A stretch of DNA of 56,636 bases from Anaerolineae bacterium (GCA_022821805.1 JAJECX010000034.1:1-56636), one strand, 5' to 3'; numbered from the stretch's first letter, positions 10,610 to 19,095 are shown. The notes: a model not told the origin generated them from the letters alone. Numbers and translations are program-made.

Positions 10610-10706
10610 GGCTGGTCGAGCATGTCAGGCGGCCTACGCCAATACCACCGACTATAACATAGATGCGCCTTCTTAATGTCTCTACCGGCGATCACTGCCG
10701 CGAGAC

Positions 10707-10735
10707 GAAGAAAAACCGCCGGCGGCTGCCAGCGG
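10707..10735 (-). terminator. Rho-independent terminator of the 5'-nucleotidase gene
   Basis: Read on the minus strand, CCGCTGG (10735-10729) pairs with CCGGCGG (10722-10716) around a 6-nt loop, with one G-U pair, followed by TTTTTCTTC. It lies about 50 bp past the stop at 10783 and before the TIR gene. Confidence 0.75.
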
Positions 10736-10782
10736 TCTTGTCTTGATCTATTCTATGCGCAGGCGCGCGATTGCCTTGGAGC

Positions 10783-12372
10783 CTACTCGCCAGCCTGATG
10801 CGTGATGCGGCCCTCAAGCGCGGCGCTGAGCGGGCTGTTGGCGGCGATGTAATCGGCCACTACCTGATCGAGCGGGCTGCCCTGATCATAAGGATTCATG
10901 GCATTCGTCACCAGGATCGCGTAGCCATCGCCGCCGCTGCGCATGTAGTCGTTGGTGGCGACGCGATAAACCGCCTCGGGATCCAGCGCGCTGAATTCTT
11001 CCTCGCTCATCACTTCGGCGCTAACGATGCGGCTGCCGGCTTCTTGTGTGGCGTCAAACGTATAGCGCATGCCCGCCACTTGCGGGAAGCGTCCGGCGGC
11101 GCCATCAACCAGCGGATTGCCATTGTCGTCGACCGTCACCTGGCTGACGCCATTTTCCAGCGCGGCCAACACATCTGCGCCAGTCAATTCCAGCGTGCTG
11201 ATGAGGTTGCCAAAAGGCAGCACATTCAAGACATCACCCAGCGACACCGAGCCTTGCGCGATATCGGCGCGGATGCCGCCGCCATTCTGGATCACGATAT
11301 CGGCGCCGGTGTTTTCCAACATGGCATCGGTGATGACGTTGCCGAGCAGGCATTCTTCAATGCGGCAGAGACGCGGGCTCGTGCCAGTCAGCGCCACGCT
11401 GGTTTCTCCCACAGGCTGCGAGGTCAGTTCGGCGATCGGCGCTGCCAAGCCGGCGATAAGCTCGCCGACAGCGGGGTCGGGACTGATGTAACGGCTAAGC
11501 AAGATGGCATCGCCGTCCCAGTCGGTCAAAATGCCCGCGCCATCAAATTCGACATCCAGCCGCCCCAGATAGATGGTCTTCGTGTTCGCCTGGACGACCA
11601 ACACTGGCTCGCCACTGGCGCTTTCCAGCACGGTCGGGTATTCGCCAAGCGCGCCGGCGTAAGTATTGCTGAGGAAGGTGTTGGTGTGCCCGCCGACCAC
11701 GATATCAACGCCACTGACAGCCTGCGCGACCTCGAGGTCCGGCGCATAGCCCAGATGCGAAAGCAGGACGATTTTGTTGATGCCTTGGGCGCTCAAACTG
11801 TCGACCTGTTCTTGGGTGATTTCTGCCAGGTTGTCGTGGAAGACGAGATCTTTGCTGGGCAGGTTCAGGATCACGGTTTCTGGCGTGGTCAGTCCGATGA
11901 TGCCAATCGACTCGCCACCCACATCCAAGACGATCGACGGCGCGACCAGACCCGCCAGATAGGGGTCTTCGCTGAAGTCGATATTGGCGCTCACAGTCGG
12001 CGAGTCCAGCGCCTGGACGAATTCCGCCAGCTTTTCGCTGCCTTCATTAAACTCGTGGTTGCCTAGCACGATCGCATCGTAGCCAATTGCGTTCATGATC
12101 TGTACGCTGTCCTGCCCGCGATGCTGCACATGGAAGAGCGTACCGGTGAAGCGGTCGCCGGCGTCAAGCAGCAGGCTGTTGCCGCCCTCCGCGCGGATCT
12201 GCTGGACGACAGTCGCCTGTCGGGCGGCGCCGCCATCGCCGTTGCGCTGCGGTTCGTGATGACCATGCACATCGTTTGTGTGCATGATCGTCAGTTCGTA
12301 CGTGTCTTGCGCGCCAACGACGCCCGCGACCAAAACGAGCAGAACAAGTATTGCCAATAAGCTTCGGTACAT
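10783..12372 (-). CDS. Secreted bifunctional metallophosphatase / 5'-nucleotidase (UshA family)
   Basis: Secreted nucleotidase or 2',3'-cyclic phosphodiesterase-type enzyme that releases phosphate and nucleosides from extracellular nucleotides. A signal peptide (MYRSLLAILVLLVLVAGVVGAQ) is followed by the calcineurin-like metallophosphoesterase domain with metal ligands in MHTNDVHGHH, DAGDRF, LGNHEFNEG, LSHLGYAPD and GGHTNTF. The C-terminal 5'-nucleotidase domain (about 310-500) carries NGGGIRADI and YRVATNDYMRSGGDGY. Length 529 aa is typical. AAGGAG precedes the ATG, and a dyad (12395-12409) and a TACAAT-type -10 lie upstream. No anchor is seen, so it is probably soluble or periplasm-like. 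Confidence 0.93.
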   Translation of the reverse strand: MYRSLLAILVLLVLVAGVVGAQDTYELTIMHTNDVHGHHEPQRNGDGGAARQATVVQQIRAEGGNSLLLDAGDRFTGTLFHVQHRGQDSVQIMNAIGYDAIVLGNHEFNEGSEKLAEFVQALDSPTVSANIDFSEDPYLAGLVAPSIVLDVGGESIGIIGLTTPETVILNLPSKDLVFHDNLAEITQEQVDSLSAQGINKIVLLSHLGYAPDLEVAQAVSGVDIVVGGHTNTFLSNTYAGALGEYPTVLESASGEPVLVVQANTKTIYLGRLDVEFDGAGILTDWDGDAILLSRYISPDPAVGELIAGLAAPIAELTSQPVGETSVALTGTSPRLCRIEECLLGNVITDAMLENTGADIVIQNGGGIRADIAQGSVSLGDVLNVLPFGNLISTLELTGADVLAALENGVSQVTVDDNGNPLVDGAAGRFPQVAGMRYTFDATQEAGSRIVSAEVMSEEEFSALDPEAVYRVATNDYMRSGGDGYAILVTNAMNPYDQGSPLDQVVADYIAANSPLSAALEGRITHQAGE

Positions 12373-12394
12373 GATTTTCTCCTTATTGCTTCTT

Positions 12395-12409
12395 GATTCG
12401 GCCCGAATC
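12395..12409. promoter_or_regulatory. 15-bp dyad upstream of the 5'-nucleotidase start
   Basis: GATTCGG and CCGAATC form a perfect 7-bp inverted repeat around one base, 23 bp before the ATG at 12372. It could be an operator or a small hairpin in the leader. No regulator is assigned. Confidence 0.35.
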
Positions 12410-12608
12410 GACTGACTGAATCACTGGGTCTCGATTGTATATGGCGCCGGATTCAGCCTATGAATGCAGCAATTGAGACATTGTATCGATTCGGTAAACA
12501 GAGCTCGCGATTGCCAAGTGATAGGTAATGAATACCCGCTCGCTACTCATTCCAATTGTAACCTATCTGCCGCATTTATTCACATTCTCCGCGATTTACG
12601 CGAACTGC

Positions 12609-13166
12609 CTAAGTCCGCGGATTTGCGATCAGTCCTACGACCTGGCGCCAGCGCGGCTGGTCATTTGGATTGCGCCACAGCCTCATGCCCAGCTTCTCCA
12701 TGGTGCGCTGCGAAGCGATGTTGTCGCGCTCCGTTGTCGCCACGACTTGCCGCGCCCGCAATTCATGGAACAGGTATTTCAGCAGCGCGCCGCCCGCTTC
12801 AGTCGCAAATCCGCTTTGGCGATGCGCCGGCAATATGCCCCAGAACAATCCGATTTCGGGGCTGAGCAAGCTGTCGGTTGGATCGCCTTTCAGCGCGCCC
12901 CACGGCACGACCGTCGGCACAATGCCGGCTGAGCCGATGAATTCGCCGCTTTCCCTAAGTACGACGGCGTAATCGGCGTAGGGCGGCTGCCCGAGTTCGC
13001 CCAGTTCGCGGTAACTGTCGATCGTCCAGTTCAGCCAACGCTCGACCCTCGTGGCGGGCTCATCCAGCGCGAAGACCTCGCGCCGAAAACGTATGCAGTT
13101 CTCCAGGTCGCCTTCATCAAATTGGCGTATGAGCAGTCGCGCGGTTTCAACGACTTCGAATTTCAT
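12609..13166 (-). CDS. GNAT-family N-acetyltransferase (RimJ/RimL-like)
   Basis: Acetyl-CoA-dependent acetyltransferase of 185 aa. The start (MKFEVVETARLLIRQFDEGDLENCIRFRREVFALD) and the block GLFWGILPAHRQSGFATEAGGALLKYLF, which holds the acetyl-CoA pyrophosphate loop (HRQSGFA, an R/Q-x-x-G-x-G/A type), place it with RimJ/RimL-like enzymes. A TTG at 13190 overlapping the upstream SDR stop would give 8 more residues; the ATG at 13166 fits the family start better. It is probably co-transcribed with the SDR gene. The acceptor amine is unknown. Confidence 0.85.
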   Translation of the reverse strand: MKFEVVETARLLIRQFDEGDLENCIRFRREVFALDEPATRVERWLNWTIDSYRELGELGQPPYADYAVVLRESGEFIGSAGIVPTVVPWGALKGDPTDSLLSPEIGLFWGILPAHRQSGFATEAGGALLKYLFHELRARQVVATTERDNIASQRTMEKLGMRLWRNPNDQPRWRQVVGLIANPRT

Positions 13167-13186
13167 CCTGTCAGTCTCTTCGGCTG

Positions 13187-13945
13187 TCAACTGCGCAAGT
13201 AGGAAGCGCCATTGACATCGACGATAGCGCCGGTGCTGAATTCAGCGCCCTCGGATGCGAGGAACATCGCGGCGTAAGCGACTTCCTCGGGTTTGGCGAT
13301 TCGACCAAGCGGAGACTGCTGGCGAATCGCGTCGCCATCCGGCATTGCAAGGCGCTCGGCGACCATGTCCGTCTCAACGAAGCCAGGCGCCACCGTTCCC
13401 ACGAAGATATCATGCGGCGCCAGCAACTTCGCCAATGAACCTCCCAGGCTGTTCAGGCCCGCTTTGCTGGCGCCATAAGCCGGTGCGCTCGGCTCGCCGC
13501 GGAAGGCGCCGCGCGATGAGATGTTTACAATGCGTCCGCCGCCCGTTTTCATCATGGCGCGCGCCGCGCAATAGGCCGTGTTTGCCGCGCCGACCAAGTT
13601 GACGCTAAGCGTTCGCGCGAAATGAGCCTGCCACTCGTCGTAGCTGGCATTGGTGAGCGTGAGCTCTTCGTAGATGCCGGCGTTGTTCACCAGGATGTCA
13701 ATGCGTCCCAGACGCTCAACCACGGTCGCAACCATTTCCTCAACCTGTTGAGCATCGGCGATGTCGGCTTGTATGATGATGTGTCCCGCGCCTTCAAACT
13801 GGGACAGCGTCTCCGCGGCCGCCTCCTGATTGCGGCGGTAATGCAGCGCCACTATTGCGCCGCGCTCGGCGAAACCCAGCGCGATTGCGCGGCCGATCCC
13901 GCGCGAGCCGCCTGTTACCAGTGTCGCCTTGTTGTCAAACCGCAT
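13187..13945 (-). CDS. SDR-family oxidoreductase (FabG-like)
   Basis: Classical short-chain dehydrogenase of 252 aa. It shows the cofactor motif TGGSRGIG, the structural NNAG motif (LVNNAGIYE), the catalytic Ser in VNISSRGAF and the Y-x3-K pair in YGASKAG. HYRRNQEAA at the end of beta2 is compatible with NADPH preference. It resembles 3-oxoacyl-ACP reductases but stands outside any fatty-acid cluster, so the substrate cannot be given. It is followed at once by a GNAT gene on the same strand. Confidence 0.9.
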   Translation of the reverse strand: MRFDNKATLVTGGSRGIGRAIALGFAERGAIVALHYRRNQEAAAETLSQFEGAGHIIIQADIADAQQVEEMVATVVERLGRIDILVNNAGIYEELTLTNASYDEWQAHFARTLSVNLVGAANTAYCAARAMMKTGGGRIVNISSRGAFRGEPSAPAYGASKAGLNSLGGSLAKLLAPHDIFVGTVAPGFVETDMVAERLAMPDGDAIRQQSPLGRIAKPEEVAYAAMFLASEGAEFSTGAIVDVNGASYLRS

Positions 13946-14042
13946 GGGCTCAGCGCCTGTTTGCTGAATTGATCGTGGCGATTATAGGCGGCTAGCCAAT
14001 GCGCGAAAAGGGTGGCCGCGAGGCGCGCCGCCCGCTGGTCTG

Positions 14043-14082
14043 CGAAAGAAACAGCCCCTTCCAATTCGCGCGGATGGGGCTG
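14043..14082 (-). terminator. Terminator-like hairpin after the beta-helix protein gene
   Basis: On the minus strand CAGCCCC (14082-14076) pairs with GGGGCTG (14058-14052) around a 17-nt loop, then TTTCTTTC follows. It lies 31 bp past the stop at 14113, so it probably ends that transcript before the SDR gene. The loop is long for an ideal terminator. Confidence 0.55.
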
Positions 14083-14112
14083 CGTTTGATCAGCGTCCGG
14101 TGGCGTAAAGCC

Positions 14113-16032
14113 TTACACACAGTTGCCTGACATTGAAAGATGGCTCGAGCTGAGCCAGCCGACAATGTCATAGTAATTGACGCGATGATAGTGGGTCGCC
14201 CGCTTGTCGGCGGTGAGCGTCACATCGTTGAGCACATTGGCGATGATCGCGCTCGCGCCGCTTGGCTCGCTGCGCAGATTCAGAATATCGACGGTCGTTA
14301 CCGTGCAGCCGGTCAAGTCCCAGATTGGCTCCGGAATCGAACCCGACGTGAAGAATTCAAGCGGCATCAGGACTGCGGTGCCATTGCGGTCAACTGTTGC
14401 GCAGATCCAGCCGTCCTCCGTCCAGGTTCGCAGCGGGACCAAGGTGCGGGGCGAGGTGGCGGCGTCAAGCAAGACAATCGCGCCGCTCGGGCGCTGGAAG
14501 CACATCGATAGCGGCTGCGCAACCCAGCCGAAAATATCGACCGCGTCTATCGCTCCATTGTTTACCAACATCTGATTGCCAATGCCCAAGTGGTCGGCTA
14601 GTTTGCAATGCGAGCTATAGGTATATCCCTCGACCCGGTAATGCCCGGGGAGCTGCCCGCATAGCGATGGGATCGGTGTTGCCATAGCCTCACGGTCTTG
14701 GTCTTGCTGACCCTCCCCAGCACTGCCGCCCGGACCTGCCGGGTTGAGCAGAGCCAAGGCGCTCTGGATTTGGAATTGAAATGCGCCGTCCGCATATTCG
14801 GCGGCGCCGATATCGCAAGAATTGGGCGCGCGATCAATTCCGCGTTGGTCGGTCAGCAAGCAGTAAGCGGGCGATGCAGAATCAAGCGCCGGGCTTCCCT
14901 CTTGCGGCACATAGTAAGGCGGTAGGCCGTTCAATAGCAGCAGCTTGGGGTCGTCGCTCAGCCCGTCATGGCCGCAAGACCCATCACGAATTAGACTTCC
15001 GATCAATGCGTTTAAGGTGCCCGAGCAGTCGCCGCCCGCGTTGCCAGAGAGGATGCTGTTGTACAGCAACAGTTCGGACGCGTCTACCACGCCGCCGATG
15101 TTCGCCGCAAAGTTGTCCACGACTGTTACGTGCGTGAGTGTGCTGGCGCCGGCATTGTAGACGCCGCCAGCGTCCGCGCCCGCGCGATTGTCGCTAATGG
15201 TCGAATTCGCGATCGACGCGCTGCCGCTGGCGATATAGATGCCACCGCCCGTGGAATGCGCAGCATTTGCGCTCACGCCGCTCCGCTCCAGTTTCAAACT
15301 GCTTGCTTCGCCCTCGAAGTAGATGCCACCGCCGAAGGTATCCCAGGTAATTGGCTCTTCCGCCTCGTCCTCCGCTGGCTCCGAAGTCGTTTTCGTGCCG
15401 CTGTCGTCCACTTCCGAAGATTCCGGCTTGGTCAAGACTCCGGTCGCGCTGCCGGTGACGGCGCTGTTTACCAGCGTCAGATCACTATCGGCTGCGTAGA
15501 TGCCGCCGCCGAGCTTCTTCGCGCCGCTGTCGCTTACGACGCTGTTTATGAGTGTGACAGAGGCTCCGCTCACTGCGATCGCGCCGCCGTTGTCATCGCT
15601 CCAGCCGCCTCTGATGTTGAGATTGTTTGCCGTAAGCGATCCGGCGGTAACGTTGAAGATCTGTTTGCCGCCGCCTTCAATCACAAAGCCGCCGCCTTCG
15701 ATCACGACGTTTGAAGTGACCGTCAGCTTCCTATCTAGCGCAATGACGCCCTCGTCGGTTCCGCTGACATCTATTGTGATCGTATCCTGCCCGGCGGGAA
15801 TCTTCATGCCATCATCATCGACCTGAGAGTCGCCGTCGTCGGCGTCTCCCGCTTCGCAATCGGAGCGCGGTTCAACTGTCTCTTCCTCGTTTGCCGAAAG
15901 GATGGCATTCTGCAGGCTGCAGTCGGCGTCCACGGTAATGTCGGCAGCCAGCGCGCCCCCGATTGGCATCAACAGCAGAATCACTGCCGCGATGCAGACT
16001 CTTGACACGGATATGAAGCTTGGAGTTTTCAC
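14113..16032 (-). CDS. Secreted right-handed beta-helix (choice-of-anchor-type) protein with C-terminal SH3b-like region
   Basis: A 639-aa exported protein. After a signal peptide (residues 1-29, ending GGALAA) it has the typical opening ITVDADCSLQNAILSANEE, then pectate-lyase-like repeats of the polymorphic outer-membrane type: SVTLINSVVSDSG, LTLVNSAVTGSA, SASIANSTISDNRAG, STLTHVTVVDNFA. The block ALDSASPAYCLLTDQRGIDRAPNSCDIGAAEY is the usual end of choice-of-anchor Q-type beta-helices. The C-terminal 180 residues hold Cys-bearing modules ending in an SH3b-like segment (CTVTTVDILNLRSEPSGASAI). It is probably a surface adhesin or glycan-binding protein. An acidic Glu/Asp-rich insert lies near residue 215. 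No anchor is visible. Confidence 0.8.
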   Translation of the reverse strand: MKTPSFISVSRVCIAAVILLLMPIGGALAADITVDADCSLQNAILSANEEETVEPRSDCEAGDADDGDSQVDDDGMKIPAGQDTITIDVSGTDEGVIALDRKLTVTSNVVIEGGGFVIEGGGKQIFNVTAGSLTANNLNIRGGWSDDNGGAIAVSGASVTLINSVVSDSGAKKLGGGIYAADSDLTLVNSAVTGSATGVLTKPESSEVDDSGTKTTSEPAEDEAEEPITWDTFGGGIYFEGEASSLKLERSGVSANAAHSTGGGIYIASGSASIANSTISDNRAGADAGGVYNAGASTLTHVTVVDNFAANIGGVVDASELLLYNSILSGNAGGDCSGTLNALIGSLIRDGSCGHDGLSDDPKLLLLNGLPPYYVPQEGSPALDSASPAYCLLTDQRGIDRAPNSCDIGAAEYADGAFQFQIQSALALLNPAGPGGSAGEGQQDQDREAMATPIPSLCGQLPGHYRVEGYTYSSHCKLADHLGIGNQMLVNNGAIDAVDIFGWVAQPLSMCFQRPSGAIVLLDAATSPRTLVPLRTWTEDGWICATVDRNGTAVLMPLEFFTSGSIPEPIWDLTGCTVTTVDILNLRSEPSGASAIIANVLNDVTLTADKRATHYHRVNYYDIVGWLSSSHLSMSGNCV

Positions 16033-16301
16033 GGCTTGTTCCTATCCTAAGTTCCAGGCAGTTACGGCTAAGGCATGGGTTCCCGCAGCTATTCGGCGCC
16101 GGCAGCAAGGTCTCGTATGTCTGCTCAAACGCGCTCTCCCTGAGGCGTCTCGAGCTGGATTCAATCGTTCGCTACTGACGAACTTCATTAAAGTACGAAT
16201 TGCTGAATCGCACAAATACATCTGCCACATCTTTCGTCCCTAAGCGAACCGGCATGCTGGATGGGGACGCGATTGGCAGCTTGGATTTGGAAATCCGCGA
16301 C

Positions 16302-16880
16302 TTAAGCGCTGGACGCCATCTTGCGGATGAGAGCGAGCGTCATGCGGGCGTCATTCAAGGCGTCATGGGCTTGCGCGACTTGCAAGCCTTCTTGCGCGGC
16401 CGCCGCGCCCAGTTTGTGCCACACATAATTGCGCCCATTGCTATGACGCGCGCCTTTGAAGCGGGCGTACTGTTTCATCGCGCAATCGCGCTTGCCGATT
16501 CGTATCGTGGGCAAACGAAAGCGCGATGCCGTCTGCTGCAGCATGCGCCAATCGAAATCCATGTTGTAGGCGATTACCACCTGCCCGGCCAGAAGCGCCG
16601 AAAGCCGGATGTAGATTTCTTTGAAGCTGGGCGCTTCGACTACATCTCGGTCTTGAATGCCGTGCACAGCCGAAGCGACCGGCGGAATCGGAATCGTCGG
16701 CTTGATTAGCTGGTTCATGGCCGAGGCGCCGCTCCCGTCCAGGATGGCGATCTGCACGATTTCATCAGTCGGTCCCAAGCCTGTGGTCTCGGTATCCAAT
16801 ACATAGAACCGATGCGCCAACAGGTGCTGCGCCCATTGAATCGCCTGCCGCCGATGCGCCGGATGAAAGTGCCTCGTCAC
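16302..16880 (-). CDS. 3'-5' exonuclease, DEDD (DnaQ-like) family
   Basis: A 192-aa stand-alone exonuclease domain. ExoI has FYVLDTETTGLGPTDEIVQIAILD (D and E), ExoII has VIAYNMDFDWRMLQQT (D), and the C-terminal QAHDALNDARMTLALI supplies the H and D of the DEDDh type. It resembles the proofreading epsilon subunit or exonuclease X; no polymerase gene is adjacent, so a repair or RNA-processing role is equally possible. Confidence 0.88.
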   Translation of the reverse strand: MTRHFHPAHRRQAIQWAQHLLAHRFYVLDTETTGLGPTDEIVQIAILDGSGASAMNQLIKPTIPIPPVASAVHGIQDRDVVEAPSFKEIYIRLSALLAGQVVIAYNMDFDWRMLQQTASRFRLPTIRIGKRDCAMKQYARFKGARHSNGRNYVWHKLGAAAAQEGLQVAQAHDALNDARMTLALIRKMASSA

Positions 16881-16939
16881 CGTCTCGCGCGCTCCTACTT
16901 GATTGGATCACGATTATAACATAGCGCCGATAGCGCAAC

Positions 16940-16968
16940 TTGCGTTTGCTGTGAGCCCGTGTTATGAT
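16940..16968 (+). promoter_or_regulatory. Promoter of the small RNA gene, with extended -10
   Basis: TTGCGT (16940-16945), a 17-bp spacer, and TATGAT (16963-16968) preceded by TG one base upstream, an extended -10. Transcription should begin near 16975. The same TGTTATGAT -10 occurs at 22898-22906 in front of the DtxR-type gene. Confidence 0.65.
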
Positions 16969-17005
16969 CTTGCCATCGTTGGCCGAGTAAAGGAGGTGAT
17001 CAGAA

Positions 17006-17035
17006 ATGTCAGGTTCTAAGGGGGCTGCCCTCTAA
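17006..17035 (+). CDS. 9-codon leader ORF (MSGSKGAAL)
   Basis: ATG at 17006 follows GGAGG with 9-bp spacing and the frame ends at TAA 17033-17035. The Shine-Dalgarno is far stronger than that of any other gene here, which argues that ribosomes do load at this site. The peptide has no recognisable match. Its role may lie in the act of translation, controlling the hairpins downstream, rather than in the product. Confidence 0.45.
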   Translation: MSGSKGAAL

Positions 17036-17108
17036 CCGATTCACACCTCTAAGGGTTTTTCCGTTAGTGGGTGAACCCGAAACCGCTAGACTGTGAATCT
17101 AACAGTCG

Positions 17109-17148
17109 AGGGACCGCAGACTAATCCTCTGCGGTCTCTTTGCTTTTT
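17109..17148 (+). terminator. Strong intrinsic terminator of the small RNA gene
   Basis: A 12-bp stem (17109-17120 with 17128-17139, one G-U pair, core GACCGCAGA/TCTGCGGTC) closes a 7-nt loop and runs into TTTGCTTTTT. It ends 45 bp before the methylase start. Confidence 0.9.
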
Positions 17149-17193
17149 GAGAGCGAGAATCTGATACAATACGGTTTCTAGTCAAATAGAGCG

Positions 17194-18243
17194 ATGGATA
17201 TGAAAACACTACTGCGGATTTCGGAATATCTAAATTCCGCTCAAATGTCGCCCCTTTTTGTTTCTGGCGACTCTCTAAACGTATTGAGGTTGATACCCTC
17301 AAAGAGCATTGACTTCTGTATGACCAGCCCGCCGTATTGGAACCAGCGTGAGTACTGTAGCGGAGGCATAGGCTTGGAAGAGGATTATAATGATTACATC
17401 GCGAATCTGCTTCAAATTGCTGGCCAGTTATTTCGTGTCTTGAAAGACACCGGATCCTTTTGGTTGAACCTCGGCGATAGCTACGTTAACAAACACCAAA
17501 TGGGCATTCCTTGGCGTGTTGCGTTGGCGCTGATGGACGAGCAAAATTGGATCATGAGAAATGATGTCATATGGCACAAGATAAAAGGTATGGATACCTC
17601 AAAAGACAAGTTGCGCCCCGTCCATGAATACATATTTCATTTCGTTAAAAAAAATTCCTATTACTATGATGTTGATGGGATCAGAAGTAAACCACGACAA
17701 GCGATCGTAAAGAACGGCGCAGTGGTGACGGCTACCGGTGTAACGGGAATAAAATACAGAAGGCAAATTGAGCTATCTACAGCCTTATCTAGAAAAGAGA
17801 AACTTTATGCAAAGCAAGCTCTTGAAGATAATCTGAAACGTCTGGAAAAAGGTGATATCTCGGACTTTCGTATGGTAATACGTAAGCAGCATAGAACAAC
17901 CCATTCTGATTCTGCCCGTGTTTCAGGTCGAGCAAAGGAATTGGCGCAACGGGGCTTTTACTTTCTTCATTATCATCCGAAAGGAAGTAAACCGGGAGAC
18001 GTTTGGGATATCGTGCCCGAAGATACGTTTGGGCGCGGTGCGCACTATGCTTCATACCCAGAGGATCTCTGCAAGATACCCATTGTGTCAACATGTCCTA
18101 AAGATGGCGTCGTACTCGATCCGTTCTGCGGGACCGGTACAACCAATTTAGTAGCGTTTCAACTTGGTCGAAAATCTGTGGGCATTGATATCTCTGAGGA
18201 ATATGTCACTTACGCCCGCGAGCGATGTCGTATCCTGCTGTGA
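17194..18243 (+). CDS. Type II DNA methyltransferase (beta class, N4-cytosine/N6-adenine type)
   Basis: SAM-dependent DNA methylase of 349 aa, modifying the target of the adjacent endonuclease. The catalytic motif IV TSPPYW is at residues 44-49 and the SAM-binding motif I DPFCGTGTT near 309, an order that defines the beta class. The SPPYW form is common among N4-cytosine enzymes but does not settle the base. The central region (about 180-260) is the likely target-recognition domain. It overlaps the endonuclease start by 19 bp. The gene is clearly AT-richer than its surroundings. A TACAAT -10 at about 17163 may give it its own promoter. Confidence 0.88.
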   Translation: MDMKTLLRISEYLNSAQMSPLFVSGDSLNVLRLIPSKSIDFCMTSPPYWNQREYCSGGIGLEEDYNDYIANLLQIAGQLFRVLKDTGSFWLNLGDSYVNKHQMGIPWRVALALMDEQNWIMRNDVIWHKIKGMDTSKDKLRPVHEYIFHFVKKNSYYYDVDGIRSKPRQAIVKNGAVVTATGVTGIKYRRQIELSTALSRKEKLYAKQALEDNLKRLEKGDISDFRMVIRKQHRTTHSDSARVSGRAKELAQRGFYFLHYHPKGSKPGDVWDIVPEDTFGRGAHYASYPEDLCKIPIVSTCPKDGVVLDPFCGTGTTNLVAFQLGRKSVGIDISEEYVTYARERCRILL

Positions 18244-19091
18244 CTAATCAGAAGGTTCTAGAGCTTTTTGGAATCTCCACTTCTGCGGATGATATAGACT
18301 GGTCGTCTATTGTTGAGGCGCAGCACTGTCCATTTATAGGACAACAATGTTGGAAGATTCGAAAGAGTCAACCTGACATTGCGATTGGGACATGCGCAGT
18401 AAACTACGGAATCCGAAATCCTAAAGATATCGTGATCTGTCCTGACCGAATGTTGGGGAATGGCATGATATTTATGGATTCTATTCATTTGTTGCGCCTT
18501 CACGAACCTGGAAATGAACTACATAAGTTGCCTCAGGTGGAGATTCCGGGAGGGAACGTAGACTATTTTTTGGCTTCAGTTAGAGAGGACAAGGTAGTTG
18601 ACTTTGTAGGCATTGAAGTGCAGACATTAGATACTACAGGAACCGTATGGCCAGATAGGCAACGCTTTCTGGAGTTGGCCGGAGTGGATAGGCTGGATGA
18701 CTTTGATTCTACTAAGTCATTTGGCATGAATTGGAAAATGACGGCTAAAACCATTCTAGTGCAACTTCATCACAAGATTGAAACGTTTGAAGGACTTGGG
18801 AAGCATCTAGTACTGGCAATGCAAGATGTCTTACTTCATTACATAAAGCAACAGTTCAATTTTGGCCACATCGGCTCGGCAAAACTGGGTCATTCATTGC
18901 AATTTCATTCCTACTCATTCAAAAAGCGAGACGATCACCAGCGTAAACTTCAACTCGCGTCCAGACTCAGCACAGATGCCCAAGGAATGTCCACCGCACT
19001 TGGCCTCAAAGCCCCGGCAAATATTGAGCTTCAAGAGATACTGGACAAACTTGAAGAGAAAATCTCAACCGCAACGTTGCTGAAGATTTAA
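18225..19091 (+). CDS. NotI-family type II restriction endonuclease
   Basis: A 288-aa protein matching the NotI pattern. It has a four-cysteine metal site in the same context as the iron-binding Cys4 of NotI (HCPF C35, QQCWK C42, GTCAVN C57, VICPDR C72). It also has an atypical PD-(D/E)XK core, with D113 (GGNVDYFLASV) and E131-x-Q133 (GIEVQTLD), equivalent to D160, E182 and Q184 of NotI. The gene follows and overlaps the methylase. ATG 18225 is used; a GTG at 18240 overlapping the methylase stop is also possible. It is shorter than NotI (383 aa), so the recognition site may differ. Low GC points to transfer. Confidence 0.82.
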   Translation: MSYPAVTNQKVLELFGISTSADDIDWSSIVEAQHCPFIGQQCWKIRKSQPDIAIGTCAVNYGIRNPKDIVICPDRMLGNGMIFMDSIHLLRLHEPGNELHKLPQVEIPGGNVDYFLASVREDKVVDFVGIEVQTLDTTGTVWPDRQRFLELAGVDRLDDFDSTKSFGMNWKMTAKTILVQLHHKIETFEGLGKHLVLAMQDVLLHYIKQQFNFGHIGSAKLGHSLQFHSYSFKKRDDHQRKLQLASRLSTDAQGMSTALGLKAPANIELQEILDKLEEKISTATLLKI

Positions 19092-19095
19092 TCGA

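Larger units (their letters stand above)
16975..17148 (+). ncRNA. Candidate structured small RNA with a perfect Shine-Dalgarno and a 9-codon ORF
   Basis: Between its own promoter and a strong terminator lies a roughly 174-nt transcript with no room for a normal gene. It carries AAAGGAGGTGATC (16989-17001), a full complement to the 3' end of 16S rRNA, leading into a 9-codon ORF. Pairing options seen: GAGGTG of the Shine-Dalgarno with CACCTC at 17044-17049; GGTT/AACC with AGGG/CCCT inside the ORF; GGGTT/AACCC at about 17053-17078; GACTGT/ACAGTC (17089-17094 / 17102-17107); and the terminator stem. It could be an attenuator leader for the downstream methylase gene or an independent sRNA. I do not recognise it as a known family. 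Confidence 0.6.

Noticed and set aside
10771..12066. 431-codon plus-strand frame opposite the 5'-nucleotidase gene
   Set aside because: Antisense shadow; composition rich in His, Arg and Gln with no domain, while the opposite strand has all metallophosphatase motifs.
16033..16301. Possible gene between the beta-helix and exonuclease genes
   Set aside because: Short frames only, with poor starts and no motif. The region should hold the promoter of the beta-helix gene, but none stands out.
7322..19091. A single defence island linking the TIR protein, small RNA and NotI-like pair
   Set aside because: Ordinary metabolic genes and strand changes separate them and the TIR gene shares the GC-rich composition of the core; only the small RNA and restriction-modification pair are adjacent.
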